The notes: generated by a model from the letters alone, not told the origin. Positions 35,848 through 46,779 are shown, numbered from the stretch's first letter. The stretch: 64,000 bases of DNA from Actinobacteria bacterium OV320 (GCA_001298545.1 LJCX01000028.1:682001-746000), one strand, 5' to 3'. Program-made: numbers and translations.

Positions 35848-36643
35848 CCCGTTGTCCTGGGGGAAGCGGGTCTCCTTCGCGGTGGTGGAGGGGGGCGTGC
35901 GGGAGTGTGCGGGGGCTCGGGGGCACGCGTGTCCCCGGCGGGTGGTCGTGCCGGGGCGGAGTGCGGGCGGGCGGTGCGAGGAGTGTGCGCGGCTGGACCG
36001 GGCGCACTCCGTCGCCGCGGACCGCGTCGCCGACGACCCGCGGCCGTACCGCGTGTACCTCGCGTGGTTCGGGCCCGGTCTGGTCAAGGTCGGGATCACG
36101 GCGGTCGAGCGGGGCTCGGTGCGGTTGCTGGAGCAGGGCGCCGTCTGCTTCAGCTGGCTCGGCGGCGGGCCGCTGATGGCCGCGCGGCGCACCGAGGAGC
36201 TGCTGCGGGCCGCTCTGCGGGTGCCGGACCGGATTCCGTACGCCGTGAAGCGTGCCGTGCGGGCCGCCCTGCCGGAAACGGAGGCGGAACGGGCCGAAGA
36301 GATACGCGAGGTGTACGCGCGAGCGGTGCAACTGGGCGGCTGGCCCGAGTCGTTGGAGCGCACACCCTTCCGGTCGGTCGATCATGTGCGGGCGTTCGGG
36401 CTGGCCGGAGCGCCGGCCGCGCTCGGAGAGGTGGGCGAGCTCGTCCCCGGCGGAGCGGTGAGCGGGGAGCTCGTGGCGGCCGCCGGGCCCGATCTGCACC
36501 TCGCGACCCCGGCCGGGGTGGTCGTGCTCGACACGCGGTTGATGCGGGGGTGGCAGCTCGTGCCGGTGGCGGGCGGTGAACCCGCCTTCCCCGTACGGCA
36601 CTTCGAGGTCGGGGCGGACCATCGTCAGGACGGACTGTTCTGA
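35768..36643 (+). CDS. DUF2797 family protein
   Basis: A 291-aa protein. It begins MAQAWKCAGLRWSAEGPELTW, then a zinc-binding-like cluster CAGARGHACP ... GGRCEEC (about residues 47-75), and the segment YRVYLAWFGPGLVKVGIT (about 98-115). That segment resembles the GIY-YIG nuclease start (Y-x-YLA ... KVGIT). ATG 35768 is used; the ribosome site is weak, and the 5' end overlaps the tail of the preceding frame. Function is unknown; nucleic-acid binding is plausible. Confidence 0.75.
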   Translation: MAQAWKCAGLRWSAEGPELTWDGGRRSPLSWGKRVSFAVVEGGVRECAGARGHACPRRVVVPGRSAGGRCEECARLDRAHSVAADRVADDPRPYRVYLAWFGPGLVKVGITAVERGSVRLLEQGAVCFSWLGGGPLMAARRTEELLRAALRVPDRIPYAVKRAVRAALPETEAERAEEIREVYARAVQLGGWPESLERTPFRSVDHVRAFGLAGAPAALGEVGELVPGGAVSGELVAAAGPDLHLATPAGVVVLDTRLMRGWQLVPVAGGEPAFPVRHFEVGADHRQDGLF

Positions 36644-36663
36644 GGAGCCGCGCGGGCCCCCGG

Positions 36664-36760
36664 CGGGCTCGGGCAGCGAGTGGGCTCGGGTGAGCGAGTG
36701 GGCTCGGGTGAGGGAGTTGGCTCGGGTAGAGGGAGTTGGCTCGGGTAAAGAGTTGGATCC
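36664..36760. repeat. About five copies of a 17-18 bp repeat
   Basis: The unit GAGTGGGCTCGGGTGAGC, later drifting to GAGTTGGCTCGGGTAGAG, is repeated about five times between DUF2797 and the monooxygenase gene. An inverted pair GGATCC..GGATCC follows. No coding evidence. Confidence 0.75.
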
Positions 36761-36824
36761 CGCTCGGATCCCTTTCGGTAAGAAGGGTGGACCGGGGTGG
36801 GGCGTCCGGCTGATCGTGGGTGAC

Positions 36825-37199
36825 ATGAGCGAACAGCGCGTGACACCTGTTTCCGCACTTCAACCCCCCTACTACGCCGTGGTCTTCACCTCCCTGCGCA
36901 CCGAGGAGGACGCCGGCTACGGGGAGACCGCCGAGCGGCTGGGCGAGCTGGTCCAGGACGTCCCGGGGTTCCTGGGGGAGGACTCGGCCCGCACCCCGGG
37001 CGGACTCGCGATCAGCGTCGCGTACTTCCGCGATCTCGACGGGATCGAGCAGTGGCGGGCGCACGCCGAGCACCGGGCGGCCAAGGATCACGGACGGGCG
37101 CACTGGTACGAGCGGTACTGCCTGCACATCGCCAAGGTGGAACACAGCCACGGGTTCGAGCGGACGCCCCAGGTGATTCTCACGGAACGCGCGTCCTGA
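36825..37199 (+). CDS. Antibiotic-biosynthesis-monooxygenase (ABM) family protein
   Basis: A 124-aa ferredoxin-like-fold protein: YYAVVFTSLRTEEDAGYGET, VPGFLGEDSAR, ISVAYFRDLDGIEQWRAHAE (landmarks), then YERYCLHIAKVEHSHGF. Members include small monooxygenases and heme-related enzymes, and most genomic copies are uncharacterised. ATG 36825 follows the repeat region, with a modest ribosome site. Confidence 0.8.
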   Translation: MSEQRVTPVSALQPPYYAVVFTSLRTEEDAGYGETAERLGELVQDVPGFLGEDSARTPGGLAISVAYFRDLDGIEQWRAHAEHRAAKDHGRAHWYERYCLHIAKVEHSHGFERTPQVILTERAS

Positions 37200-37355
37200 G
37201 GGCGGCACAGTATCCCGTACCGGGCATACCGCCCTCCGTGGCCGATGCGGAGCGAAGGGTTCCCAGGTGTTGCCTGAGAGGTGCCTGTGCGTTTCTCAGG
37301 GAAATCACAGATTAGTGAAAGAGTGCTCTCAGGGGACCCGGCCAAGGTGTTCACC

Positions 37356-38096
37356 ATGACCACGACCTCGCCCCAGGGGCGCACCGAACTGCTGAGGCCG
37401 GACGGGAGCCCCGTCCGAGTGCTTGTGGTGGACGACGAGCTGTCGATCACCGAACTGCTGTCCATGGCTCTGCGCTATGAGGGATGGCAGATCCGGAGTG
37501 CGGGAGACGGCACCGGTGCCATCCAGACCGCGCGGGAGTTCCGCCCCGACGCCGTCGTCCTGGACATGATGCTGCCCGACATGGACGGGCTGACCGTCCT
37601 GGGACGGCTGCGTCGTGAGCTGCCCGAGGTGCCGGTGCTGTTCCTGACGGCCAAGGACGCGGTCGAGGACCGGATCGCCGGTCTCACCGCGGGCGGCGAC
37701 GACTACGTCACCAAGCCGTTCAGCCTCGAAGAGGTCGTGGCGCGGCTGCGGGGGCTCATCCGGCGCTCCGGTGCCGCCGACCGGCGCTCCGACTCGGTGC
37801 TCGTCGTCGGGGACCTCACCCTCGACGAGGACAGTCACGAGGTGTCGCGGGCCGGGGACAACATCCACCTGACCGCCACCGAGTTCGAGCTGCTGCGCTT
37901 CCTGATGCGCAACCCGCGGCGCGTGCTCAGCAAGGCCCAGATACTCGACCGTGTCTGGTCGTACGACTTCGGCGGTCAGGCCAATGTCGTCGAGCTGTAC
38001 ATCTCCTACCTGCGGCGGAAGATCGACGCGGGACGCGAACCGATGATCCACACCCGGCGCGGCGCCGGGTACCTGATCAAGCCCGCCGTGTCATGA
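37356..38096 (+). CDS. OmpR/PhoB-family response regulator
   Basis: A 246-aa regulator. The receiver spans about 20-135, with acidic pair VVDDE, phospho-acceptor Asp in VVLDMMLPDMDG and Lys in DYVTKPFS. The winged-helix DNA-binding domain spans 150-243 (LTATEFELLRFLMRNP ... NVVELYISYLRRKID). It overlaps the kinase gene by four bases (ATGA), so the two form a matched pair. Start ATG with AAGGTG upstream. Confidence 0.93.
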   Translation: MTTTSPQGRTELLRPDGSPVRVLVVDDELSITELLSMALRYEGWQIRSAGDGTGAIQTAREFRPDAVVLDMMLPDMDGLTVLGRLRRELPEVPVLFLTAKDAVEDRIAGLTAGGDDYVTKPFSLEEVVARLRGLIRRSGAADRRSDSVLVVGDLTLDEDSHEVSRAGDNIHLTATEFELLRFLMRNPRRVLSKAQILDRVWSYDFGGQANVVELYISYLRRKIDAGREPMIHTRRGAGYLIKPAVS

Positions 38097-39718
38097 GCGG
38101 GCGACGACGGCCGAGTCCGCAGAAGCGACGAGCGGGGAAGCCGCGCACCCTGCGGACGCGGCTCGTCGTCGCGTCCGTGGTGTTGATCGCCGTCGTCTGT
38201 GCGGTGATCGGCACGGTGACGACCCTGGCGCTGCGGTCTCATCTGTACGACCAGCTCGGGGACAAGCTGAAGGACGTGTCGAGCCGCGCGGCCGGGATGG
38301 GCGGGCCGCCGGGCGGGATCAAGGAGAGTCAGCCTGGGCAGAACACCACCGGGGCCTCCGGCACCGTCGACCTCAAGGAGTTCGTGACGCGCGGCCCCCA
38401 GCCGCAGGGCACGGTGATCGCGAAGGTCGTGAACGGGAGCATCACCGACTCCAAGGTCGGCAAGAAGGACTCCACCAGCACCGACATCAACCCCATGGTG
38501 GACAAGGACCTGAGTGAGGCCCAAGAGGCCGCCCTCGGCACCGTCGCCCAGGACCGCTCGTCGCACAGCATCGAGATCCCCGGGCTGGGCGACTACCTCG
38601 TCCAGTACGTCTCCGGAGACAAAGGCTCCTACTACGTCGCCATCCCGACCCAGGACACCGACAGCACCATCACCACGCTCATCCTCGTCGAACTGAGCGT
38701 CACCGCCGCCGGTCTCGTGGCCGCAGGCATCGCCGGTTACGTCATGGTCGGAGTGGCCACCCGCCCCCTCCGGAGGGTCGCCTCCACCGCCACCCGGGTC
38801 TCCGAACTCCCCCTGCACACCGGCGAGGTCAACCTCAGCGAGCGGGTGCCGGAGGCCGAGACCGATCCGCACACCGAGGTCGGGCAGGTCGGGGCCGCGC
38901 TCAACCGGATGCTGAACCATGTCCACGGCGCCCTGCACGCCCGCCAGGAGAGCGAGATGCGGGTCCGCCAGTTCGTCGCGGACGCCAGTCACGAGCTCCG
39001 TACGCCGCTCGCCTCCATCAGGGGATACGCCGAGCTGACCCGGCGCGGCCGGGAGGAGGTCGGGCCCGACACCCGGCACGCTCTCGGGCGTATCGAGTCC
39101 GAGGCCGGCCGGATGACCTTCCTCGTCGAGGACCTGCTCCTGCTCGCCCGGCTCGACGCGGGGCGCCCCTTGCAGTTCGAGCAGACCGACCTGGTCCCCC
39201 TGGTCATCGACACGATCAGCGACGCCCGCGCTGCCGGACGCGACCACGTCTGGCGCCTCGAACTTCCCGACGAGCCCGCGCTCGTCTCCGCCGACGCGGC
39301 CCGCCTTCAACAGGTCCTCGTCAACCTCCTCGCCAACGCCCGGACGCACACGGCGCCCGGTACGACCGTCACCGCACGCGTGCAGCGCCGCGGGCCGTGG
39401 CTGTGTGTGGACGTCCAGGACAACGGTCAGGGCATCCCGGCCGATCTGCTCCCGCATGTGTTCGAACGATTCGCCCGAGGCGACTCGGCGCGCTCCCGTA
39501 CCACCGGTTCGACCGGCCTCGGCCTCGCCATCGTGCAGGCCGTGGCGACCGCGCACGGCGGCGCCGTGACGGTGGACAGCGTGCCCGGGCAGACCGTCTT
39601 TACCGTGCATTTGCCGGCCCTTGCCCCCGCCGTTCCCCAGCCCTCCCCCGAAACGAACTGGCAACTCGACTCACAGGTCGAGCACAGTGCCACCACATGG
39701 GTGCAACAGGGCGCCTGA
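38093..39718 (+). CDS. Sensor histidine kinase (HAMP-HisKA-HATPase)
   Basis: A 541-aa membrane kinase. Membrane helix 1 is about 23-47 and helix 2 about 195-220. The 150-residue extracytoplasmic sensor between them has no domain I recognise. HAMP follows, then SHELRTPLASIRGYAEL with His near 299, N box VLVNLLANARTH, G1 DNGQGIP, and G2 GSTGLGLAIV. All catalytic motifs are intact, in contrast to the protein at 20720. The overlapping regulator is its partner. The downstream glycosyltransferases are 14 bp away and may be part of the operon or its regulon. Confidence 0.93.
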   Translation: MSGRRRPSPQKRRAGKPRTLRTRLVVASVVLIAVVCAVIGTVTTLALRSHLYDQLGDKLKDVSSRAAGMGGPPGGIKESQPGQNTTGASGTVDLKEFVTRGPQPQGTVIAKVVNGSITDSKVGKKDSTSTDINPMVDKDLSEAQEAALGTVAQDRSSHSIEIPGLGDYLVQYVSGDKGSYYVAIPTQDTDSTITTLILVELSVTAAGLVAAGIAGYVMVGVATRPLRRVASTATRVSELPLHTGEVNLSERVPEAETDPHTEVGQVGAALNRMLNHVHGALHARQESEMRVRQFVADASHELRTPLASIRGYAELTRRGREEVGPDTRHALGRIESEAGRMTFLVEDLLLLARLDAGRPLQFEQTDLVPLVIDTISDARAAGRDHVWRLELPDEPALVSADAARLQQVLVNLLANARTHTAPGTTVTARVQRRGPWLCVDVQDNGQGIPADLLPHVFERFARGDSARSRTTGSTGLGLAIVQAVATAHGGAVTVDSVPGQTVFTVHLPALAPAVPQPSPETNWQLDSQVEHSATTWVQQGA

Positions 39719-39732
39719 CGAAAGTCGATGTC

Positions 39733-41319
39733 ATGCGAACCGACTCTTCTCCCGGCACCCTGCCGGCGCGGGAGCACCTCCCGGCCGACACCGCCGGTAC
39801 GCCTGTCCTGGACGTAGTGATCCCCGTCTACAACGAGGAGAAGGACCTCCAGCCGTGTGTCCGGAGACTGCACGACCATCTGACGCGAACGTTCCCGTAC
39901 TCCTTCCGCATCACGATCGCGGACAACGCGTCGACGGACACCACCCCTGTGGTGGCGCAGCGGCTGGAAGCGCGCATCCCGGAGGTCAGGAACTTCCGGC
40001 TCGAGCAGAAGGGCCGCGGCCGTGCGCTGCGGACCGTCTGGTCGGCCTCGGACGCCCCGATCCTCGCGTACATGGACGTGGACCTGTCCACGGACCTCAA
40101 CGCGCTGCTGCCGCTGGTGGCACCGCTGATCTCCGGCCACTCGGACCTGGCGATCGGCTCCCGGCTGGCCCGTAGCTCCCGCGTGGTGCGCGGGCCGAAG
40201 CGGGAGTTCATCAGCCGCGCCTACAACCTCATCCTGCGCGGCTCGCTCCAGGCCCGCTTCTCGGACGCGCAGTGCGGGTTCAAGGCGATCCGGCGTGATG
40301 TCGCACAGATTCTGCTCCCCCTGGTGGAAGACACCGGCTGGTTCTTCGACACTGAGATGCTGGTACTCGCCGAACGTGCCGGCCTTCGTATCCACGAGGT
40401 GCCGGTCGACTGGGTCGACGACCCGAACTCCACGGTGCACATCGTGAAGACGGCGACGGACGATCTGAAGGGGGTATGGCGCGTGGGCCGGGCGCTGGCC
40501 ACCGGTTCGCTCTCCCTGGACCGGCTGACCAGGCCGTTCGGCGACGACCCCCGCGACCGCGACATCATGGACGTACCCAAGGGCCTGGCCCGCCAGCTTG
40601 TCGGCTTCTGTGTCGTGGGTGGCCTCTCCACCCTCTTCTACCTCCTGCTCTACACCGTGTTCCGCCAGTTCGGCGGATCCCAGGTCGCCAACGCGCTGGC
40701 GCTGCTGGTGTCGGCCGTCGCCAACACCGCCGCCAACCGCCGGCTCACCTTCGGGGTGCGCGGCCCCGGCGGGGCCGTCAAGCACCAGGCCCAAGGTCTG
40801 GTCGTCTTCGGCATCGGCCTCGCGCTGACCAGCGGCTCGCTCTTCGCCCTGAACACGGCGACGTCGAGCCCCGCGCACTCCACCGAACTGGCGGTGCTGA
40901 TCGCCGCCAACCTCGCGGCGACCGTGCTGCGCTTCCTGCTCTTCCGCGTCTGGGTGTTCTCCGACCGGCGCGAGGGCGACGAGCCGACGAACGGCGTGAC
41001 GGCCGCCCCGGGCGCCTCCGCCCCGGCCCCCCGCGCCTCCGCCCCCGGCGCCTCCTTCCCGCACGCCTCCGCACCGACGTACCCGACCGGCGCTCCGCAG
41101 ACCGGTACCCAGCAGACCGGTACCCAGCAGACCGGTACCCAGCAGGCCGGCGGCGCCTCCGTGCCGCTGCCGCAGCGGCACATCGTGCACCCGCACGACC
41201 ACGACACGACCACTCAGTTCCGCGCCGGCGAAGCCGCGGACGGCACCTGGAGGGACGCGACCAGGCAGATGCTGCCGGTCCGCCGCCCCCATGACACCGA
41301 CCCGGGGGACGCCCGATGA
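39733..41319 (+). CDS. GT2 glycosyltransferase fused to GtrA-like membrane domain
   Basis: A 528-aa protein. The GT2 domain (about 20-260) has VVIPVYNEE, ADNASTDTT, the DxD region MDVDLSTD and QCGFKAIRRD. It resembles dolichyl/polyprenyl-phosphate sugar synthases. A GtrA-like four-helix domain (about 285-420, LVGFCVVGGLSTLFYLL) follows, then a Pro/Ala/Thr/Gln tail with three QTGTQ repeats encoded by 15-bp DNA repeats (41098-41143). It should make polyprenyl-phosphate-sugar and help flip it for the GT39 enzyme encoded next (4-bp overlap). Ribosome site weak. Confidence 0.88.
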   Translation: MRTDSSPGTLPAREHLPADTAGTPVLDVVIPVYNEEKDLQPCVRRLHDHLTRTFPYSFRITIADNASTDTTPVVAQRLEARIPEVRNFRLEQKGRGRALRTVWSASDAPILAYMDVDLSTDLNALLPLVAPLISGHSDLAIGSRLARSSRVVRGPKREFISRAYNLILRGSLQARFSDAQCGFKAIRRDVAQILLPLVEDTGWFFDTEMLVLAERAGLRIHEVPVDWVDDPNSTVHIVKTATDDLKGVWRVGRALATGSLSLDRLTRPFGDDPRDRDIMDVPKGLARQLVGFCVVGGLSTLFYLLLYTVFRQFGGSQVANALALLVSAVANTAANRRLTFGVRGPGGAVKHQAQGLVVFGIGLALTSGSLFALNTATSSPAHSTELAVLIAANLAATVLRFLLFRVWVFSDRREGDEPTNGVTAAPGASAPAPRASAPGASFPHASAPTYPTGAPQTGTQQTGTQQTGTQQAGGASVPLPQRHIVHPHDHDTTTQFRAGEAADGTWRDATRQMLPVRRPHDTDPGDAR

Positions 41320-43541
41320 GCACCGACATCGACCGGACGACGACCTGGGATCCGCAGCCGACCGCGGCGCCGGTCGGCACGGACCCCGACGCCCGCGAGA
41401 CGGCCGTCCCGGCCCCCGAGTCGGGTGAGCCGAAGCAGCCATGGCATCGCAGACTGTGGCGCGGCCGCCCCGAGGACCCCCGCTGGGCCCGCCCGGCCTT
41501 CCTCGGCCTGCTGGCCGCCACCCTCCTGCTCTACCTGTACAACCTGAGCGCCTCCGGCTACGCCAACTCCTTCTACTCCGCGGCCGTCCAGGCCGGCAGC
41601 CAGAGCTGGAAGGCCCTGTTCTTCGGCTCGCTGGACGCGGGCAACGCCATCACCGTCGACAAGCCCCCGGCCTCGCTGTGGCCGATGGCGCTGTCGGTCA
41701 GGCTCTTCGGTCTGAACTCGTGGGCGATCCTCGTCCCCGAGGTGCTGATGGGCGTCGGTTCGGTCGCCGTCGTGTACGCCTCGGTGCGCCGCCGGTTCAG
41801 TGCCGCGGCCGGTCTGATCGCGGGCGCCGTGCTGGCGCTGACACCGGTCGCCGCGCTGATGTTCCGGTTCAACAACCCGGACGCGATGCTGGCCCTGCTG
41901 ATGGCCGTGGCCTGCTACATGGTGGCCCGCGCCCTGGAGGACGGCCGGACGAAGTGGCTGGTGTGGGCCGGGGTCGCGATCGGCTTCGCGTTCCTCGCCA
42001 AGACCCTCCAGGCCTTCCTGATCCTGCCGCCGCTGGCGATCGTGTACGCGGTGTGCGCCCCGGTGAGCGTGAAGAAGCGGTTCGGCCAGCTGGCCGTCGC
42101 CACCGGCGCGCTGATCGTGTCCGGCGGCTGGTGGGTGGCGATCGTCGAGCTGTGGCCGGCCTCCTCCCGCCCGTACATCGGCGGCTCGCAGAACAACTCC
42201 TTCCTGGAGCTGACCTTCGGCTACAACGGTCTCGGCCGTCTGAACGGCGAGGAGACCGGCAGCGTCGGCGGCGGTGGTGGCGGCGGCGGAGGCACCGGCC
42301 AGTGGGGTGAGACCGGCTGGGACCGGATGTTCAACTCCGAGATCGGCGGCCAGATCTCCTGGCTGCTGCCGGCCGCGCTGATTCTGCTGGCCGGCGGTCT
42401 GGTGGCCACGCGGAAGCTGAAGCGGACGTCGACGACCCGCGGTCTGTTCCTGGTGTGGGGCGGCTCGCTGCTGATCACCACGGTCGTCTTCAGCTACATG
42501 GCGGGCATCTTCCACCAGTACTACACGGTGGCCCTCGCTCCCTACATGGCGGCCGTGATCGGCATGGGCGCGGGTCTGCTGTGGGAGAAGCGGTCCGAGC
42601 TGTGGGCCTCGATCACCCTCGCGACCTCGGTCGTCGCGGCGGCTTCCTGGTCGTACGTCCTGCTCAACCGCACCTCCGACTACCTGCCCTGGCTGAAGTG
42701 GCTGGTGCTGATCGGCGGCCTGGCCGCCGCGCTCGGCCTGACCTTCGCGGGCCGGATCAACCGTCAGCTCGCCCTCGCGGCGGCCTCCGTGGGCCTGGTG
42801 GCCGCGCTGGCCGGACCGACGGCGTACACCGTCAGCACCCTCCAGGAGGGCCACACCGGTTCCATCGTGACCGCCGGCCCGTCCGGCGCGAGCATGATGG
42901 GCGGCGGCGGACCGGGCGGCGGCGGTGGCCGAGGCGGCTTCGGCGGTGGCCAGAACCAGAACGGCAACGGCAACACGCAGAACCAGGGTCAGGGTCAGGG
43001 TCAGAACCAGCAGGGTGGCGGCACCGGCGGCTTCCCCGGCGGCGGCATGCCCGGCCAGAACCAGCAGAACGGCAACGGCGGTACGCAGGGCCAGGGCCAG
43101 AACCAGCAGGGCGGTCCCGGCGGCCAGACCGGCGACGGCGGCGGCATGGGCGGCGGTGGCGGTGTCGGCGGACTGCTCAACGGCGCCTCGGTCACCGACG
43201 AGGCCAAGAAGCTGCTGGAGGCCGACTCCGGCAAGTACACCTGGGCGGCGGCCGCGATCGGCGCACAGAACGCCGCGAGCTACCAGCTCGCCACGGGTGA
43301 CGCGGTGATGGCGATCGGCGGCTTCAACGGCACCGACCCGTCCCCGACGCTGGCGCAGTTCAAGCAGTACGTGACCGACGGCAAGATCCACTACTTCATC
43401 AGCAGTGGCTCCGGCGGCGGCATGAGCGGCAGCAGCGACGGCACGTCCTCGCAGATCACCTCCTGGGTCGAGGCCAACTTCAAGAAGGTGACGGTCGGTT
43501 CGGCCACCTTCTACGACCTGACGCAGAAGGCGAGCGGCTGA
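41316..43541 (+). CDS. GT39-family (ArnT/PMT-like) membrane glycosyltransferase
   Basis: A 741-aa protein with many membrane helices over residues 60-500, an early loop SQSWKALFFGSLDAGNAITV (with DKPP following) typical of ArnT-like enzymes, and an extracytoplasmic Gly/Asn/Gln-rich segment (about 530-625, such as GQNQNGNGNTQNQGQ). A small folded C-terminal domain follows (630-740, AAIGAQNAASYQLATGD). These enzymes transfer a sugar from polyprenyl phosphate to a protein or envelope polymer outside the membrane. Its donor is probably supplied by the overlapping GT2-GtrA gene. Confidence 0.88.
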   Translation: MSTDIDRTTTWDPQPTAAPVGTDPDARETAVPAPESGEPKQPWHRRLWRGRPEDPRWARPAFLGLLAATLLLYLYNLSASGYANSFYSAAVQAGSQSWKALFFGSLDAGNAITVDKPPASLWPMALSVRLFGLNSWAILVPEVLMGVGSVAVVYASVRRRFSAAAGLIAGAVLALTPVAALMFRFNNPDAMLALLMAVACYMVARALEDGRTKWLVWAGVAIGFAFLAKTLQAFLILPPLAIVYAVCAPVSVKKRFGQLAVATGALIVSGGWWVAIVELWPASSRPYIGGSQNNSFLELTFGYNGLGRLNGEETGSVGGGGGGGGGTGQWGETGWDRMFNSEIGGQISWLLPAALILLAGGLVATRKLKRTSTTRGLFLVWGGSLLITTVVFSYMAGIFHQYYTVALAPYMAAVIGMGAGLLWEKRSELWASITLATSVVAAASWSYVLLNRTSDYLPWLKWLVLIGGLAAALGLTFAGRINRQLALAAASVGLVAALAGPTAYTVSTLQEGHTGSIVTAGPSGASMMGGGGPGGGGGRGGFGGGQNQNGNGNTQNQGQGQGQNQQGGGTGGFPGGGMPGQNQQNGNGGTQGQGQNQQGGPGGQTGDGGGMGGGGGVGGLLNGASVTDEAKKLLEADSGKYTWAAAAIGAQNAASYQLATGDAVMAIGGFNGTDPSPTLAQFKQYVTDGKIHYFISSGSGGGMSGSSDGTSSQITSWVEANFKKVTVGSATFYDLTQKASG

Positions 43542-43562
43542 CGCTCCGCGGGTTTCGCGGGT

Positions 43563-43598
43563 GAGGAAGGGCGGTGACCACGGTCGCCGCCCTTCCTC
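43563..43598 (+). terminator. 12-bp stem terminator after the GT39 gene
   Basis: GAGGAAGGGCGG and its exact complement around a 12-nt loop, 21 bp after the stop codon. Confidence 0.8.
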
Positions 43599-43696
43599 GT
43601 GCCCGCTTTCTCGTGCCCGCTCCTCGTGTCCCCGCCTCACACGTCCGCCGCATGTCCCGGATCGTGTCCCGAGGAATGGCCCGAGGCATGTCCCGA

Positions 43697-43709
43697 ACAA
43701 CTTTGTTGT
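43697..43709. promoter_or_regulatory. ACAACTTTGTTGT inverted repeat before the MFS gene
   Basis: A 5-bp inverted repeat (ACAAC/GTTGT) around TTT, 33 bp before the ATG at 43743. TACGGT just upstream of the ATG could be a -10 box, giving a leaderless mRNA with the repeat in the -35 region. It may be the target of the TetR at 45407. Confidence 0.5.
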
Positions 43710-43742
43710 ACGGCGTATGGGAACAGCTCTACGGTGTAGAAC

Positions 43743-45269
<1,527 letters not shown>

Positions 45270-45406
45270 GGACGGTGGGCTTCGGCCTGCCGAGCCCGGT
45301 CGGCTCGCCGGCGCGACCGAGCCGCATGTCAGGGCGGTCCCCCGCGCCACGACGGCAGGCCTCGGCCTAGCATCTTCCCCAGTTACCGGAAGGAAGGTGC
45401 CTTGCC

Positions 45407-46171
45407 ATGGCCGAGACCGCCAAGGGCGCCGCGCATCGCAGTGTGTGGCTGGAGGGCAGGGCGCGTCGGCGTGGCCGTGGCGGGGGACAGCCCTCCGGAC
45501 TGGACCGGGACCGGATCACCGAGGCCACCGTGCGGCTCCTGGACGCGGAGGGGCTCGCCAAGTTCTCCATGCGGCGGCTCGCGGCCGAGCTGAACGTGAC
45601 GGCGATGTCCGTGTACTGGTACGTCGACACCAAGGACGACCTGCTCGAACTCGCCCTGGACAGCGCCTTCGGCGAGCTGACGGCACTGCCCGATTCGACG
45701 GCCGAGGACGCGGACTGGCGAGAGCAGCTGCGCGTGCTGGCCACGGAGTACCGCAGGCTGCTGGTCCGCCATCCGTGGCTGTCCCCACTGGCCGGCCACT
45801 ACCTCAACATCGGCCCGAACTCGCTCGTCTTCTCCCGCACGGTCCAGCAGGTCGTCCGCCGCACCGGCCTGCCCGCGTACGGGATCACCGGCGCGATCTC
45901 GGCCGTCTTCCAGTTCGTGTACGGCTACGGCACGATCGAGGGCCACTTCTTCGCGCGGGTCGCGGACGCCGGTCTGACCCCGGACGAGTACTTCCACCAG
46001 GCCATGACCGCGACGGCCGGCGCCCCGCAGACCGCCGAGATCATCGAGGAGTCGAAGGCCCTCATGGCGGCCCGCGGCGGCGACACGGTCGAGGAAATGA
46101 TGAGCCGCGACTTCACCTTCGCCCTGGACCTGCTGATCGCGGGCATCGAGGCCATGGTGAAACGCGGCTGA
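45407..46171 (+). CDS. TetR-family regulator with tetracycline-repressor-like C-terminus
   Basis: A 254-aa regulator. The helix-turn-helix lies at about 28-75 (ITEATVRLLDAEGLAKFSMR, AAELNVTAMSVYWYVDTKDD; landmarks only). The C-terminal ligand domain is of TetR_C type (YRRLLVRHPWLSPLAG). Residues 1-25 are basic and flexible. It follows the exporter gene in the same direction and most likely represses it. Ribosome site GGAAGG with TGCC before ATG. Confidence 0.88.
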   Translation: MAETAKGAAHRSVWLEGRARRRGRGGGQPSGLDRDRITEATVRLLDAEGLAKFSMRRLAAELNVTAMSVYWYVDTKDDLLELALDSAFGELTALPDSTAEDADWREQLRVLATEYRRLLVRHPWLSPLAGHYLNIGPNSLVFSRTVQQVVRRTGLPAYGITGAISAVFQFVYGYGTIEGHFFARVADAGLTPDEYFHQAMTATAGAPQTAEIIEESKALMAARGGDTVEEMMSRDFTFALDLLIAGIEAMVKRG

Positions 46172-46259
46172 TCCCGGGCTCCGTGGCCCGGCGGCTTCGG
46201 AGCTCCTGGCTCGCCTGCCCCGTCTACTGGTCGGGGCGGGCGGCCACCTGCCGGTCGTT

Positions 46260-46730
46260 CTACTGGTCGGTGACCAGTCGGGCCGGGAAGCCGCCGGTCG
46301 CGATCGGGCCCCAACGCTCCGGGGTGATCCGGATGATCGACTTGCCCTGCTTCAGCATGGCCTGGCGGTACTCGTCCCAGTCGGGGTGCTCGCCGGCGAT
46401 GTTGCGGTAGTACTCCACGAGCGGCTCGACGGAGTCGGGCGTGTCGATCACCTCGGCGTTGCCGTCGACCTGGACCCACGGCCCGTTCCAGTCGTCGCTG
46501 AGCACGAGCACGGCGACCCGCTCGTCCCGCTTGGCGTTGCGCGTCTTGGCCCGCTCGGGGTAGGTGGAGACGACGATCCGCCCCGAGTCGTCGACCCCGC
46601 AGGTCAGTGGCGAGGCCTGGGAGCTGCCGTCGGCGCGCCGGGTCAGCAGGATCGCGCGGTGCCGGGGCCGTACGAAGTCGAGCAACTCGTCCAGGGAGAC
46701 CTTGGTGTTCGTCGCGATGTTCGGTGCCAT
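46260..46730 (-). CDS. PPOX-class F420-dependent oxidoreductase
   Basis: A 156-aa split-barrel flavin/F420-binding protein. LLTRRADGSSQASPLTCGVD, VVSTYPERAKTRNAKRDERV and YRNIAGEHPDWDEYRQAM are landmarks of the family annotated as PPOX class F420-dependent enzymes. It probably reduces an unknown substrate with F420H2. The stop is followed by a pair of CTACTGGTCGG direct repeats (about 46223-46268). Confidence 0.88.
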   Translation of the reverse strand: MAPNIATNTKVSLDELLDFVRPRHRAILLTRRADGSSQASPLTCGVDDSGRIVVSTYPERAKTRNAKRDERVAVLVLSDDWNGPWVQVDGNAEVIDTPDSVEPLVEYYRNIAGEHPDWDEYRQAMLKQGKSIIRITPERWGPIATGGFPARLVTDQ

Positions 46731-46779
46731 GGCGTCAGCCTAGGCGCAGCGGTGCCCGTTCCGGCTGACCCTGCCGTGC

